From Phycisphaerae bacterium (GTDB lineage: Bacteria; Planctomycetota; Phycisphaerae; UBA1845), in assembly GCA_029260195.1 (NCBI GenBank), contig JAJDDS010000312.1, positions 1-16,591 of the forward strand: a stretch of DNA of 16,591 nucleotides. The letters run 5' to 3'. The notes beneath the pieces were generated by a model that had not been told where the DNA came from, made no database searches, and saw only the letters and a list, made by a program, of their open reading frames with translations. Below are positions 7,168-14,920 of this stretch, in pieces (position 1 is the first letter of the stretch; each line of letters begins with the position of its first letter). The position numbers and the translations under genes are program-made.

Positions 7168-8370
7168 ATGATCCGACGAAGAAGAACACATCAAGTCAAC
7201 GTGGGCGGAGTGCGAATCGGCGGCGATGCGCCCGTCGTCGTTCAGTCCATGACCGGGACGTACACCTACGAGATCGACAAGACTGTCGCCGAAATCCGAA
7301 AACTCGCCGATGCCGGGTGCGAACTCGTCCGCGTGGCTGTCCCGCAAAAACGCGACACCGATGCCCTCCCGCACATCCTCGAACAGTCGCCCGTGCCCAT
7401 CGTCGCCGACGTCCATTTTCACTTTGAACGCGCGATGGAAGCCATCGAGCACGGAATCCACAAGATCCGACTCAACCCCGGCAACATCAAGGATCGCAAA
7501 CAGGTCGACCGCGTGATCGCCGCATGCCGCGAACGCGCCATCCCCATTCGCGTCGGCGTTAACGAGGGGAGCGTCGTCGAGCGAAGCGACAAGGATCGTC
7601 GCGCCGCACAAAAAGCCGCACTCTCCGAAGATCCTCACGAGCAGCTCATCGCCCTGATGATCCACGTCCTCGAGGACTACCTGCGCATCTTCGACGACAA
7701 CGATTTCGGCGATGTGGTCCTGAGCTTGAAGAGCATCGACCCCGTCGTCGTCATCGACGCCTACCGTGCAGCAGCCAAGCGGTTCGACCTTCCGCTGCAC
7801 CTGGGATTGACGCACGCCGGACCTCCCGAGACCGGCCGCATTCGATCCATCGCCGCGCTGGGGACGCTGCTCGCCTCGGGGATCGGCGACACCATCCGCA
7901 TCTCCTACGCCGCCGACCCTGTCTATGAAGTCGAGGATGCGCACGAGCTGCTCTGCTCGCTCAAACTGCGTAACCGCGTCGAACCGGAACTGATCGCCTG
8001 TCCGACGTGTGGCCGCATCGAGATCGACCTGATCCAACTCGTCGCCGACGTCCGCCGAAAGCTGACCTCGATCAAAACCCCGGTGAAAGTGGCGGTCATG
8101 GGGTGCGTCGTCAATGGACCGGGTGAGGCTGAGGGCGCCGATGTCGCGGTGTTCGCCGGGCGCGGGAAGGGGATCATCTACGTCCAGGGTGAACAGAAGC
8201 GCACGGTGGCTGAGGGTGAGATGCTCGACGCTTTGTACGACGAGTGTGAGGCGTTCGCGGATCGCGTCGAACGGGGCGAAGCCAAGCTCTCATCCGGCGC
8301 GGTCAACATACTCCCGCCGGACCCGCTCCCGCGATCGGACGGCTCCGTCCCGCTGTCCGTGGTCGAATAG
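7168..8370 (+). CDS. ispG: 4-hydroxy-3-methylbut-2-en-1-yl diphosphate synthase IspG/GcpE
   Basis: IspG is the [4Fe-4S] enzyme that reductively converts MEcPP to HMBPP, the penultimate step of the MEP isoprenoid pathway, in the cytoplasm. The 400-residue protein is a compact bacterial form: an N-terminal TIM barrel with VQSMTGT (25-31), RLNPGNI (101-107) and RVGVNEGS (128-135), then the cluster domain. Cluster ligands are visible as CPTC (C278, C281), C313 in GCVVNGPGE, and E320 as the fourth ligand. Two deviations appear at usually conserved places: MTGT instead of MTNT (Gly at 30), and THAG instead of TEAG (His216 where the active-site Glu is expected). ATG 7168 is chosen because homology begins directly after it; upstream in-frame codons back to TTG 7087 add a basic, unconserved stretch. 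It is probably cotranscribed with rsmA. Confidence 0.95.
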   Translation: MIRRRRTHQVNVGGVRIGGDAPVVVQSMTGTYTYEIDKTVAEIRKLADAGCELVRVAVPQKRDTDALPHILEQSPVPIVADVHFHFERAMEAIEHGIHKIRLNPGNIKDRKQVDRVIAACRERAIPIRVGVNEGSVVERSDKDRRAAQKAALSEDPHEQLIALMIHVLEDYLRIFDDNDFGDVVLSLKSIDPVVVIDAYRAAAKRFDLPLHLGLTHAGPPETGRIRSIAALGTLLASGIGDTIRISYAADPVYEVEDAHELLCSLKLRNRVEPELIACPTCGRIEIDLIQLVADVRRKLTSIKTPVKVAVMGCVVNGPGEAEGADVAVFAGRGKGIIYVQGEQKRTVAEGEMLDALYDECEAFADRVERGEAKLSSGAVNILPPDPLPRSDGSVPLSVVE

Positions 8371-8373
8371 CAG

Positions 8374-8419
8374 CGCAGGGCAAAGTCGCCCTACGCGAGT
8401 CGCCCGACCCCCTGGTCGG
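8374..8419. terminator. Two hairpins after ispG, candidate bidirectional terminator
   Basis: The first hairpin pairs CGCAGGGC (8374-8381) with GCCCTACG (8388-8395), with one mismatch. The second pairs CCGACC (8404-8409) with GGTCGG (8414-8419) perfectly around a CCCT loop. They start 4 bases after the ispG stop, between convergent genes. No T-run follows in either direction, so intrinsic termination is uncertain. Confidence 0.35.
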
Positions 8420-8533
8420 ACGGGACGCCTCACGACGGTTGTTCGGGAACGACCTTCCCCGCCGCGACGATCGCGACCTGAGCTACAGTATCGGCACAGT
8501 GGGCAGGTTGAGCGAACGCACCATCAGAGCTGC

Positions 8534-8599
8534 GACCGTCAGGGAGCGGTCTTTGGACCGCGCTGCCCGCTCCCCACCCCTCCCTCACGGTCGGGGCTC
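8534..8599. repeat. Inverted pair of REP-like repeats with central hairpin
   Basis: GACCGTCAGGGAGCGG (8534-8549) has a near-exact reverse-complement partner at 8577-8592, which continues to 8599 as a diverged copy of the CCGCTCCCTTACGGTCGCGG repeat seen at 11989 and 14870. Between them GCGGTC-TTTG-GACCGC (8546-8561) is a perfect 6-bp hairpin. The element fills most of the gap before the 3' end of gspK. Confidence 0.55.
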
Positions 8600-8629
8600 T
8601 GAACAACGCCATCTGCGCGAAACCCTGGG

Positions 8630-11600
8630 TTAGTTGTCGCTCGCCTGCGCGTACGGTCCGACCACACGCGGTCCGATCCGACGGGGCAGGCGGTTCGTGA
8701 ACAGACTCGGCAGCCGGTCGACCGTCTCCTGGAACCGGATGGCTTTCTGATCGACAGCCGATTTCTGCCCCGCGCCGCGCAACGTTCCGTACACCGTGAA
8801 CACGTGCGACCGCGTCGTGACCCAGTCCCCCAACGCGACCAGCACCGCGACGGCGCGGACGTAGTCCTGATTGGCCAGGGCCGCATCATTGATCGCGCCG
8901 GAATCGATGTTGTAGGCTGCCGCGTTGCTGCTCGTGCCCCCCTCACCGAGGGGGATGTGGATGTTGGCGAGTTCTCCAACCGTCAGAAATCCAGTGCCGA
9001 GCCTGAGTCGCGCGACGCCGAAGTCCTCCGTATTCCCCGCACCGTCGGCAATCGCACGCGCTTCGCGGTATGCCACGATCGATTGAGCCAATGACGCCCC
9101 GATCGGCGTCGCCAGCGTGGGGTTCGGGTTGAGCAACGCGGTATTCGTGATCGTCGCGCTGAGACTCACCGGCCACGCGCTGAACGCGTCGCTCGGAACC
9201 ATAGGTAAGCCGGCAAGCACCGACCACGGCGCGGAGTTGATGTCGATGCGCCCATGCACGCGAACGCCGCCCTGATCCACCGTCGGAATCCAGTCTTCCG
9301 GCGTGGCGGCGTTGGGATCGTATTCATGCTCCAGCGGAAGCGCCGTGAAGTAATCGAACACCAACTGACCCCAGGGGATGGCCAAGGCGAACGGATCAGT
9401 GGGATCGGGGGGGGCGCCCAGTCCCTCCGCCAATGTGTCGAACACGGGCATTCGGCCGTTGTCGATTCGATGTTCGGCGGGTGGATTCATCGTAGCGTTG
9501 ACGAGCGACTCGTTGAACGGTGCGGTCGTAGAATTCGCGTAGCGCGAGAGCAGCAGAAGTGACCCGGTCGTGGGAAACGCCGTGCGCATGTCGCCGCTAT
9601 TGGCGAAACGAATTTCGACGGGTCGAAGATCGGGCGGCGGCGCGGCCGTCGAGTGGGCGCCGAGTGATTCCACGGCAACTTGGTTCTCGGTCGGGATCGT
9701 CGCCAGCCACGGGAGGGCTGCCGAAGTATACCGTTCCATCGACACCGGCGTTGGGCTGTCGGGTGGCGCGACCATCGAGTCGACGATCACTTCGTCCGTG
9801 TTTACGACGCGGATCAGCTGCACCGTGTCTCCCGCCGCGAATGAAAACCCCGCGATGGCAGCGTCCGAACCAGGCACGTTCTCATCGCCCTGGAATACAA
9901 TCCACGCTTCAGGGGCCAGATTCGACGGGGGAAGATCGAACGAGCCAACGCCCGTAACCAGCCGATACTCACCCATTGCCAACGCGCCGCCGTCGTCCGC
10001 CGGATAGGGGTTGAAGAGTTCCACCGCGTACGCCACCGGCGGACCCGGATCGTAGTACACCTCGGTGATGAACGGCTGGCGCTCGAGGCCGTAGACGTCA
10101 TTGCCCGTTGCCGTTCCGTCGGGATTGCGCTCCGATACCTGTGTCGGGACATCGTCGGCGTCGGCGAAGTCAATGAGGTTGGCGGTTAGCGCGGCGGCGG
10201 CGTGGGCGTATTCAGCCGGACTCGTATCGTCGGGGACCCCGTTTGCGTTGATGTCGGCATTTCGCAGCATAAGCCGGAACCCGTCCTGGATCGTGTGGAC
10301 GAAGCGATCGTAGTACAGATTGCCACTTCCCAGTGCCAACAATTGCGCGAAGTTGATGGTCAGAGGATCGTTTGCCTCAAAGTAGTCCTCGATAATCGTG
10401 TCGACCAAGCCGGGCAGGCTGACTTTCAGCCGTCCATTCAGCGGTCCCATATTCGTCGGGTCATTCTGCGCCACACCCCGATCCACCGGCCAATCATCGA
10501 TGGCGAAGTTCGCGGCTGGACCGCCCGTAACTACGATGTCGTCGATCCAGTCGCCGTTCGGCGACGCCGGATCGCGGCCCATGCGCATCAGGTTGTCGTC
10601 GTGGCTCGCGGTTGTGATCAGGTGGCGGTAGTCGTACTTGCCAGTGCCACTGGTATCGAACGGGTCCACCCAATTCAGCCAGCCCGGGTTATCAGGATCC
10701 GCGGTCGCCGAGATCGCGGCCAAGTCATCGCCGTTCGCGCCCGTGTCGATCGGCCACCATCGCGGGTCGATGCCGCTGCCGGCCGTATCGATAAATTCCT
10801 GCCAGTTGGTTTCCGGAACGAACGCCCGGTAGAGGGTTTCGGGGATCTGGCCGTTGGCGAGCGGATGGGCCTGTAGATTGGACAGCGGCAGCCGCGGCGG
10901 CGGAAGCAGAAATCGACGACGCAACTGCACCTCCTCGCCTTCGGGAATGTAGGAGCCGGTGACCCTGTCCGTCTCGTTGTTTCCGTTGAGAGGAGGAAAC
11001 GCATGGTTCAGTACCGCATCCAGCAGCGTCACGTGTGCGTTGCCCATGTCGACCATAGCCCCGTGCGGAATCACCCGCAGCGCGTAATAGAGCGCGTCGG
11101 GATCGCCGTCGGTCAATGCATCGAAGTCGGCAGCCCGAAGCTCATCTGCCATCGCACCGCGCACGGACGGCGGATACCGATCCGGCGACAGAAGGTACTC
11201 GTAGCTGTCCCATACCCCGTCCCCGTCCGCGTCGCGGCGATAGAGCTCAAGTTCTCCACTCGGACTAGTCAGAGTCGTGATATCAAGGAACGAACTTCCA
11301 TCATTCAGTTCATTCCAGTTGCCCGATGTCGCATCGATCGGCAACAGGGGATGTGCGCTCCCGTTCGTTCCAAGCTCCGCGTCGACGATGACGAGGTTTA
11401 TGCCGGACTCGCCACCTGGCGGGGAGGTCGCACCGTCGTTCACCGCGGTATTCAGCGGCGTGGGTGGGTTGGCAATTGTCAATTCCAGATCGGTAGCAGT
11501 GTAGAAATACCACGTCGGCGCCGGCCCGCCATTGGATGGATCGTGCGGCTCGAGCGACGCCACCAGCGGATGCACGCCGGGGAGTTCACCGTAGAGGTCG

Positions 11601-12142
11601 TCCCCGATCGGGCTCAGGGAGCCTGCGGATTCGCTGTCGCGGTTGAAAGGCTTACCGTCGTCGCCGAGGAAGGCGGCGCGGAGGGCGGAACGAACCTCGC
11701 GACTTAGATTGTCGACCACAGCCGATTGGATTCGGGCGGTTCGCGCTCCGGCGATGGACTGGGTCTCGAACGTCACCGTGTTCAACAGCGTCACGCCGAC
11801 GATGAACAGCATCGACAGCATGGCGATCACCAGCACCAGCACCGTCCCCCGGCGGTTACGTCGCGTACGCGATGCGCCCGAGCAGAGCCCCGACCCTGAA
11901 GGCGACCAAGGCGGGAGCCTGAAGCAAGGGGAGTCCGCCGGGACCGACAAGACCGGTGAGACCGACGAGACCGACGAGACCGCGAGTACCGCTCCCTTAC
12001 GATCGCGGCGCCGTGTCGAACCGCTCGGGCGTCGGCGGTTGGAATCGTGTTGTGTATAACCCCTACACATTGAATACCTGCTCACTTCCGTCCGTGTTCT
12101 TAGTCCACTATCACGCCGCCGAACGCCAGCCCCTTGCATCAT
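8630..12142 (-). CDS. gspK: Giant GspK-like minor pseudopilin with an apparent lamin-tail-like domain
   Basis: Last gene of a gspGHIJK-ordered cluster. GspK caps the type II secretion pseudopilus tip with GspI and GspJ. Evidence includes a basic RRNRRG followed by one hydrophobic segment (about 101-120) with a Glu soon after, RIDINSAPWSVLAGLP (965-980) and GFLTVGEL (1051-1058), both GspK-style. At about 1,170 residues it is over three times the usual ~330. An EF-hand-like loop DADGDGVWDSYE lies at 304-315, and a second Asp/Asn-rich loop at 630-639. Residues about 688-806 resemble a lamin-tail Ig-like domain (FITEVYYDP, VELFNPY, APEAWIVF, GDTVQLI, SMERY). ATG 12142 lies 3 nt after the gspJ stop, suggesting coupling, but the first ~95 residues include a REP-like repeat and a 9-bp tandem repeat. 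TTG 11950 is an alternative, so the true start is uncertain. Confidence 0.85.
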   Translation of the reverse strand: MMQGAGVRRRDSGLRTRTEVSRYSMCRGYTQHDSNRRRPSGSTRRRDRKGAVLAVSSVSSVSPVLSVPADSPCFRLPPWSPSGSGLCSGASRTRRNRRGTVLVLVIAMLSMLFIVGVTLLNTVTFETQSIAGARTARIQSAVVDNLSREVRSALRAAFLGDDGKPFNRDSESAGSLSPIGDDLYGELPGVHPLVASLEPHDPSNGGPAPTWYFYTATDLELTIANPPTPLNTAVNDGATSPPGGESGINLVIVDAELGTNGSAHPLLPIDATSGNWNELNDGSSFLDITTLTSPSGELELYRRDADGDGVWDSYEYLLSPDRYPPSVRGAMADELRAADFDALTDGDPDALYYALRVIPHGAMVDMGNAHVTLLDAVLNHAFPPLNGNNETDRVTGSYIPEGEEVQLRRRFLLPPPRLPLSNLQAHPLANGQIPETLYRAFVPETNWQEFIDTAGSGIDPRWWPIDTGANGDDLAAISATADPDNPGWLNWVDPFDTSGTGKYDYRHLITTASHDDNLMRMGRDPASPNGDWIDDIVVTGGPAANFAIDDWPVDRGVAQNDPTNMGPLNGRLKVSLPGLVDTIIEDYFEANDPLTINFAQLLALGSGNLYYDRFVHTIQDGFRLMLRNADINANGVPDDTSPAEYAHAAAALTANLIDFADADDVPTQVSERNPDGTATGNDVYGLERQPFITEVYYDPGPPVAYAVELFNPYPADDGGALAMGEYRLVTGVGSFDLPPSNLAPEAWIVFQGDENVPGSDAAIAGFSFAAGDTVQLIRVVNTDEVIVDSMVAPPDSPTPVSMERYTSAALPWLATIPTENQVAVESLGAHSTAAPPPDLRPVEIRFANSGDMRTAFPTTGSLLLLSRYANSTTAPFNESLVNATMNPPAEHRIDNGRMPVFDTLAEGLGAPPDPTDPFALAIPWGQLVFDYFTALPLEHEYDPNAATPEDWIPTVDQGGVRVHGRIDINSAPWSVLAGLPMVPSDAFSAWPVSLSATITNTALLNPNPTLATPIGASLAQSIVAYREARAIADGAGNTEDFGVARLRLGTGFLTVGELANIHIPLGEGGTSSNAAAYNIDSGAINDAALANQDYVRAVAVLVALGDWVTTRSHVFTVYGTLRGAGQKSAVDQKAIRFQETVDRLPSLFTNRLPRRIGPRVVGPYAQASDN
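11942..11986. repeat. 9-bp tandem repeat, about five units
   Basis: Units of GACCGACGA type follow one another: GACCGACAA, GACCGGTGA, GACCGACGA, GACCGACGA and GACCGCGAG. On the minus strand they read as repeated Ser-Ser-Val codons in the apparent gspK N-terminus. They lie directly beside the REP-like copy at 11989-12012. Confidence 0.7.
11989..12012. repeat. REP-like repeat copy inside the apparent gspK 5' end
   Basis: CCGCTCCCTTACGATCGCGG differs from the copy at 14870 at one base in 20. On the minus strand it is in frame in gspK and encodes RRDRKGA (about residues 45-51). Confidence 0.65.
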
Positions 12143-12145
12143 GCA

Positions 12146-13489
12146 TCAATTGCCCACCGGAATAATCATCACATGCCGAAACGGCTTCGCGAACTTCCCC
12201 GCCCGATCGTTGATATCCACCGTAATCCGCAACACTCTCGGAAAGAACGGATCGAGATTGTCCGGATTGCCGCCTGGAATGAAATCATGCGACAAGAACA
12301 TGTGCGTCGTCCCTATGCTCCAATCAGGTGTTGCCGCATCAGTCGGATCGAAGCGCCCGACTCCAACGGGCGGCGCGAATTCGTTGAACACCGGATCGGG
12401 AGCAACAACTGGGGGAACGGCATTCGCGAATTGAGTAAGGACAGAACCCGCGATATCTGCGGGATCGACCCAGACGACTTCGCCCACGACGCCCGGATGG
12501 GAGAATCCCCACTCCACCTTGAACGAGGCGCACTTCGGAATGAAGTAATGTCCCAGGCGACTCGCATGGAGCGGCGGAGGCGTCAAATCCATGCGGCTGC
12601 GCCGAGCCCAACGCTGGAGTAGTGGGAAGGCCGGGGCGCCGGCGACAACATTGACATCGAAGAACAACGTTCCTGTTGTCAACTCATCCTGTACTATGAC
12701 ATCGAAGATGCCATCGCTTAGTTGGAACGGCCCGTTCGCTCCTTCGTCGGGCGTCGCATTCGGCAGATCGTCCACGCCAGGAGCAAACGCCGGATCGAGC
12801 GAATCCTCGTGGGCGTCAACCAGGACAATGCTCCGTCGCGCGAGATGCCAAGTCTCAGCGGGCGGCTCGAAGTAGAGACCGTTCGGATACGGAGGCAAAA
12901 ACGCGGCGGGGACGGTCGCCCAAACGCCGAGGCTGTTCAGCTCCCCGAGTTCGGCGTGGCCGTATACCACCTGCGCCAGGTTCGACTCGATCGACGGATA
13001 AATTGTGCTCGTCGTCGGGCGGCTGGTGAAGAACATCAGTACGTCGGCTCGTGGATGTTCCAAGTCGTGCGGAGGCGCGGGATTCCCGTCCGCCAGCACG
13101 TCCTCCCGTTCGGAGTCGGGTTCGTGCACGTAGCCGTTGGTCGGATCCTTGTCGAAGTCGCGTTCCTTCTCCTCGGCCGTCCAGTAGGCTGCGATCGGGT
13201 TGGCGGAGATGACCATCATCGAACTCGCGGGATCGATGTTCCGCAGGTCCTCCCGCAACGTCGCCTCCAGCAGGCGGATGGATTGGTTCACCTCGATCAG
13301 GGAGTTGGCTTGGCCGGTCGAGTCGATGGCGATGGTGAAAACCTGACCCGCCAGCGCCATCATGAGCACCAGGATGCCGATGGCGACGACCAGCTCGATC
13401 AGCGAAAAACCGCCTCTGGCAGCCTGAAAACGCCGCTCCAGGCCCGATAAACGGGGTCCGCGAGAAGGATGTAACTCGTTCGTTTGCAT
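12146..13489 (-). CDS. gspJ: GspJ-like minor pseudopilin
   Basis: A 447-residue prepilin-type protein. A 27-residue basic leader ends in Gly-Gly; cleavage is expected between G27 and F28, giving a mature N-terminus FSLIE with the conserved Glu at +5 (E32). A hydrophobic helix follows (about 28-52). The C-terminal strand region (about 414-447, RVLRITVDINDRAGK, then HVMIIPVGN) is typical of GspJ. Position between the gspI-like and gspK-like genes supports the J assignment. The protein is about twice the length of classical GspJ (about 200), with the additional sequence in the middle of the globular domain. ATG 13489 is chosen over the adjoining GTG 13492; no clear ribosome site precedes it. The stop TGA is followed after 3 nt by the ATG proposed for gspK, so the two may be translationally coupled. 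Confidence 0.9.
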   Translation of the reverse strand: MQTNELHPSRGPRLSGLERRFQAARGGFSLIELVVAIGILVLMMALAGQVFTIAIDSTGQANSLIEVNQSIRLLEATLREDLRNIDPASSMMVISANPIAAYWTAEEKERDFDKDPTNGYVHEPDSEREDVLADGNPAPPHDLEHPRADVLMFFTSRPTTSTIYPSIESNLAQVVYGHAELGELNSLGVWATVPAAFLPPYPNGLYFEPPAETWHLARRSIVLVDAHEDSLDPAFAPGVDDLPNATPDEGANGPFQLSDGIFDVIVQDELTTGTLFFDVNVVAGAPAFPLLQRWARRSRMDLTPPPLHASRLGHYFIPKCASFKVEWGFSHPGVVGEVVWVDPADIAGSVLTQFANAVPPVVAPDPVFNEFAPPVGVGRFDPTDAATPDWSIGTTHMFLSHDFIPGGNPDNLDPFFPRVLRITVDINDRAGKFAKPFRHVMIIPVGN

Positions 13490-13542
13490 CACGTTAGACA
13501 GTATGGGGGACGGCTAGGTGTCGGTCCAGAGGGGGGCGAGGT

Positions 13543-13570
13543 TGTCAGTTCTCAGTTGTCAGTTATCAGT
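13543..13570. repeat. Heptanucleotide tandem repeat (TNTCAGT, four units)
   Basis: TGTCAGT, TCTCAGT, TGTCAGT and TATCAGT follow without gaps, varying only at the second base. The array occupies a third of the 85-bp gap between gspI (stop at 13575) and gspJ (start at 13489). It resembles the short tandemly repeated heptamers described in cyanobacteria. Confidence 0.8.
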
Positions 13571-13574
13571 CGGC

Positions 13575-14822
13575 CTACGGCCGGAAGATCATCTGCCGGG
13601 TCTCGATGCCGACCACGGGCTGCTTGCCCTCGAAAATCGGGAAATTGTCGTCCTCACCCGGACCTCGCGAGGCCGGCGGCGGGAAGACCCAGAAATCGCG
13701 GAGGTCTTCAGTATTCGGTTCCACCGCACCGCTGCCTGCGGTTCCGCCATTGGACCCGTCGTCGACGTCCGCGACGACGATCTCGCGATCGAGCGTGACG
13801 GTGGCTTCGTCGTCGAAGTTGTTGCCGCTGCCGGTGGAGCGGCGGCTCTTCACGGTGTAGACGGCTCCGGAAAGCCGATCGATGAGCATCGACTCGGTTT
13901 GCAGCATGTGGCTGATGAGACGTCCGGCCGCAGCACCGCCAGGATTGGCGATCGCTTCGGATGGAATACCAGTCGAACCGGGAGGCACGTTTGTCCAATC
14001 ACCGTTCACTTGAAGATTCACCAACCAAGGGACGGGGAAGATCATGTCGTTCGCAGGGGCGAGCGATTGGGGCGCGTTGGTCCAAAGGAAAGGCTGCGGA
14101 GGCAGCGGAGGCACAGCGCCTTGATCGTCCTGCCGGGCGAATCGGTGCGTCGATTGCGTTCGACGAAGCGTCACGAAGAACATCGTAATCGATCGCTGGT
14201 CGTCGGCAGCCGCTGGCGTGGGGGCATCAAGTTTGTAGAGCACGGCCCACGCGAAGCGGCGGCTGGCGAGCTGCTGGTTCCATTGGGCATCCAGTGGTCC
14301 GGTAACTCCCGGTAGGGGTCCTAGCGGAGGGATCAGTCGTTCATGGAACGCGACTTGTGATGTTGGGAGGGGCTGTAGTACACCCTGCCAGTTGATCAAC
14401 GTGGGGTCGATCGCGATGAACAGCGCCGCCGCCGAATCTAGTGCGCCATCATCCAACTGGCCCTCCGGCCAGATGACTGCGCCGCCGGCATTGGGGATCC
14501 GGAACGCGTTGTCCATGTGCAGGACGTGTACTTGTCCGTCGGCGGGCGCGGCGCCCGCCAAGTCGCCCAAGAAGCTCGTTGCGGCATCCGGCGCCGGAGT
14601 TCCGTCCCACACGTTGCAGAGCATGTCGACGGTTGTTTGTGCGGCTTCTGTGGCGGTGGTTTGGTTGGTGAATTCAGCCAAGTCTCTGGCGCGGGTCCAG
14701 GCGACGGGGAACATGGTGGCCACCATGAGCAGGCCCAGGCCGAGGATCACGATGGCGATCATCAACTCGGCCATCGAGAACCCGCGACGCGGGCTGCGTG
14801 GGGCAGCAAACCGGGTTGTCAT
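13575..14822 (-). CDS. gspI: GspI/PilV-like minor pseudopilin
   Basis: A 415-residue prepilin-type protein. A short basic leader (SPRRG, 10-14) precedes a mature N-terminus FSMAE with Glu at +5 (E19) and a hydrophobic helix to about residue 38, followed by TRARDLAEFTNQTTATEAAQ, the post-helix segment where GspI/PilV proteins carry small polar and Ala residues. Position three in the G-H-I-J-K order supports GspI, the subunit that nucleates the pseudopilus tip with J and K. Classical GspI has only about 120-130 residues, so the globular part is much enlarged here and does not show a domain I can name. The open frame extends upstream to 14927, but that extension translates the REP-like repeat at 14870-14892; ATG 14822 gives a normal 14-residue leader and is preferred. 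No strong ribosome site is visible. Confidence 0.9.
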   Translation of the reverse strand: MTTRFAAPRSPRRGFSMAELMIAIVILGLGLLMVATMFPVAWTRARDLAEFTNQTTATEAAQTTVDMLCNVWDGTPAPDAATSFLGDLAGAAPADGQVHVLHMDNAFRIPNAGGAVIWPEGQLDDGALDSAAALFIAIDPTLINWQGVLQPLPTSQVAFHERLIPPLGPLPGVTGPLDAQWNQQLASRRFAWAVLYKLDAPTPAAADDQRSITMFFVTLRRTQSTHRFARQDDQGAVPPLPPQPFLWTNAPQSLAPANDMIFPVPWLVNLQVNGDWTNVPPGSTGIPSEAIANPGGAAAGRLISHMLQTESMLIDRLSGAVYTVKSRRSTGSGNNFDDEATVTLDREIVVADVDDGSNGGTAGSGAVEPNTEDLRDFWVFPPPASRGPGEDDNFPIFEGKQPVVGIETRQMIFRP

Positions 14823-14869
14823 CCGTCGCAATCTCAACCGTCTGACCTCTCGGAACAGGTTCGACGAAT

Positions 14870-14892
14870 CCGCTCCCTTACGGTCGCGGCTC
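14870..14892. repeat. REP-like repeat copy between gspH and gspI
   Basis: CCGCTCCCTTACGGTCGCGG plus CTC, the cleanest copy of the repeat also found at 11989-12012 and, diverged and in an inverted pair, at 8534-8599. It lies in the 176-bp gap between the gspH stop and the gspI start. Confidence 0.65.
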
Positions 14893-14903
14893 TGATAAGG
14901 CGC

Positions 14904-14920
14904 GGCGCTTGTCAAGCGCC
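14904..14920. repeat. Perfect 17-base palindrome in the gspH-gspI gap
   Basis: GGCGCTTG-T-CAAGCGCC is perfectly self-complementary around one base (a realistic RNA hairpin would have a 6-bp stem and 5-nt loop). It lies about 80 bases after the gspH stop and beside the REP-like copy, so it may belong to a composite repeat or reduce read-through. There is no T-run on the transcribed strand. Confidence 0.4.

Noticed and set aside
6778..8037. 419-codon minus-strand open frame opposite rsmA and ispG
   Set aside because: It spans two conserved plus-strand genes and shows no motif of its own.
8430..8612. Small minus-strand open frame between ispG and gspK
   Set aside because: Lies in palindromic repeat DNA and has no coding signature.
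13543..13570. Possible CRISPR array
   Set aside because: The units are 7 bp and contiguous, without spacers. No cas genes are present.
13518..14315. Plus-strand open frame opposite gspI
   Set aside because: Begins in the heptamer repeat and is antisense to a clear prepilin-type gene; no recognizable features.
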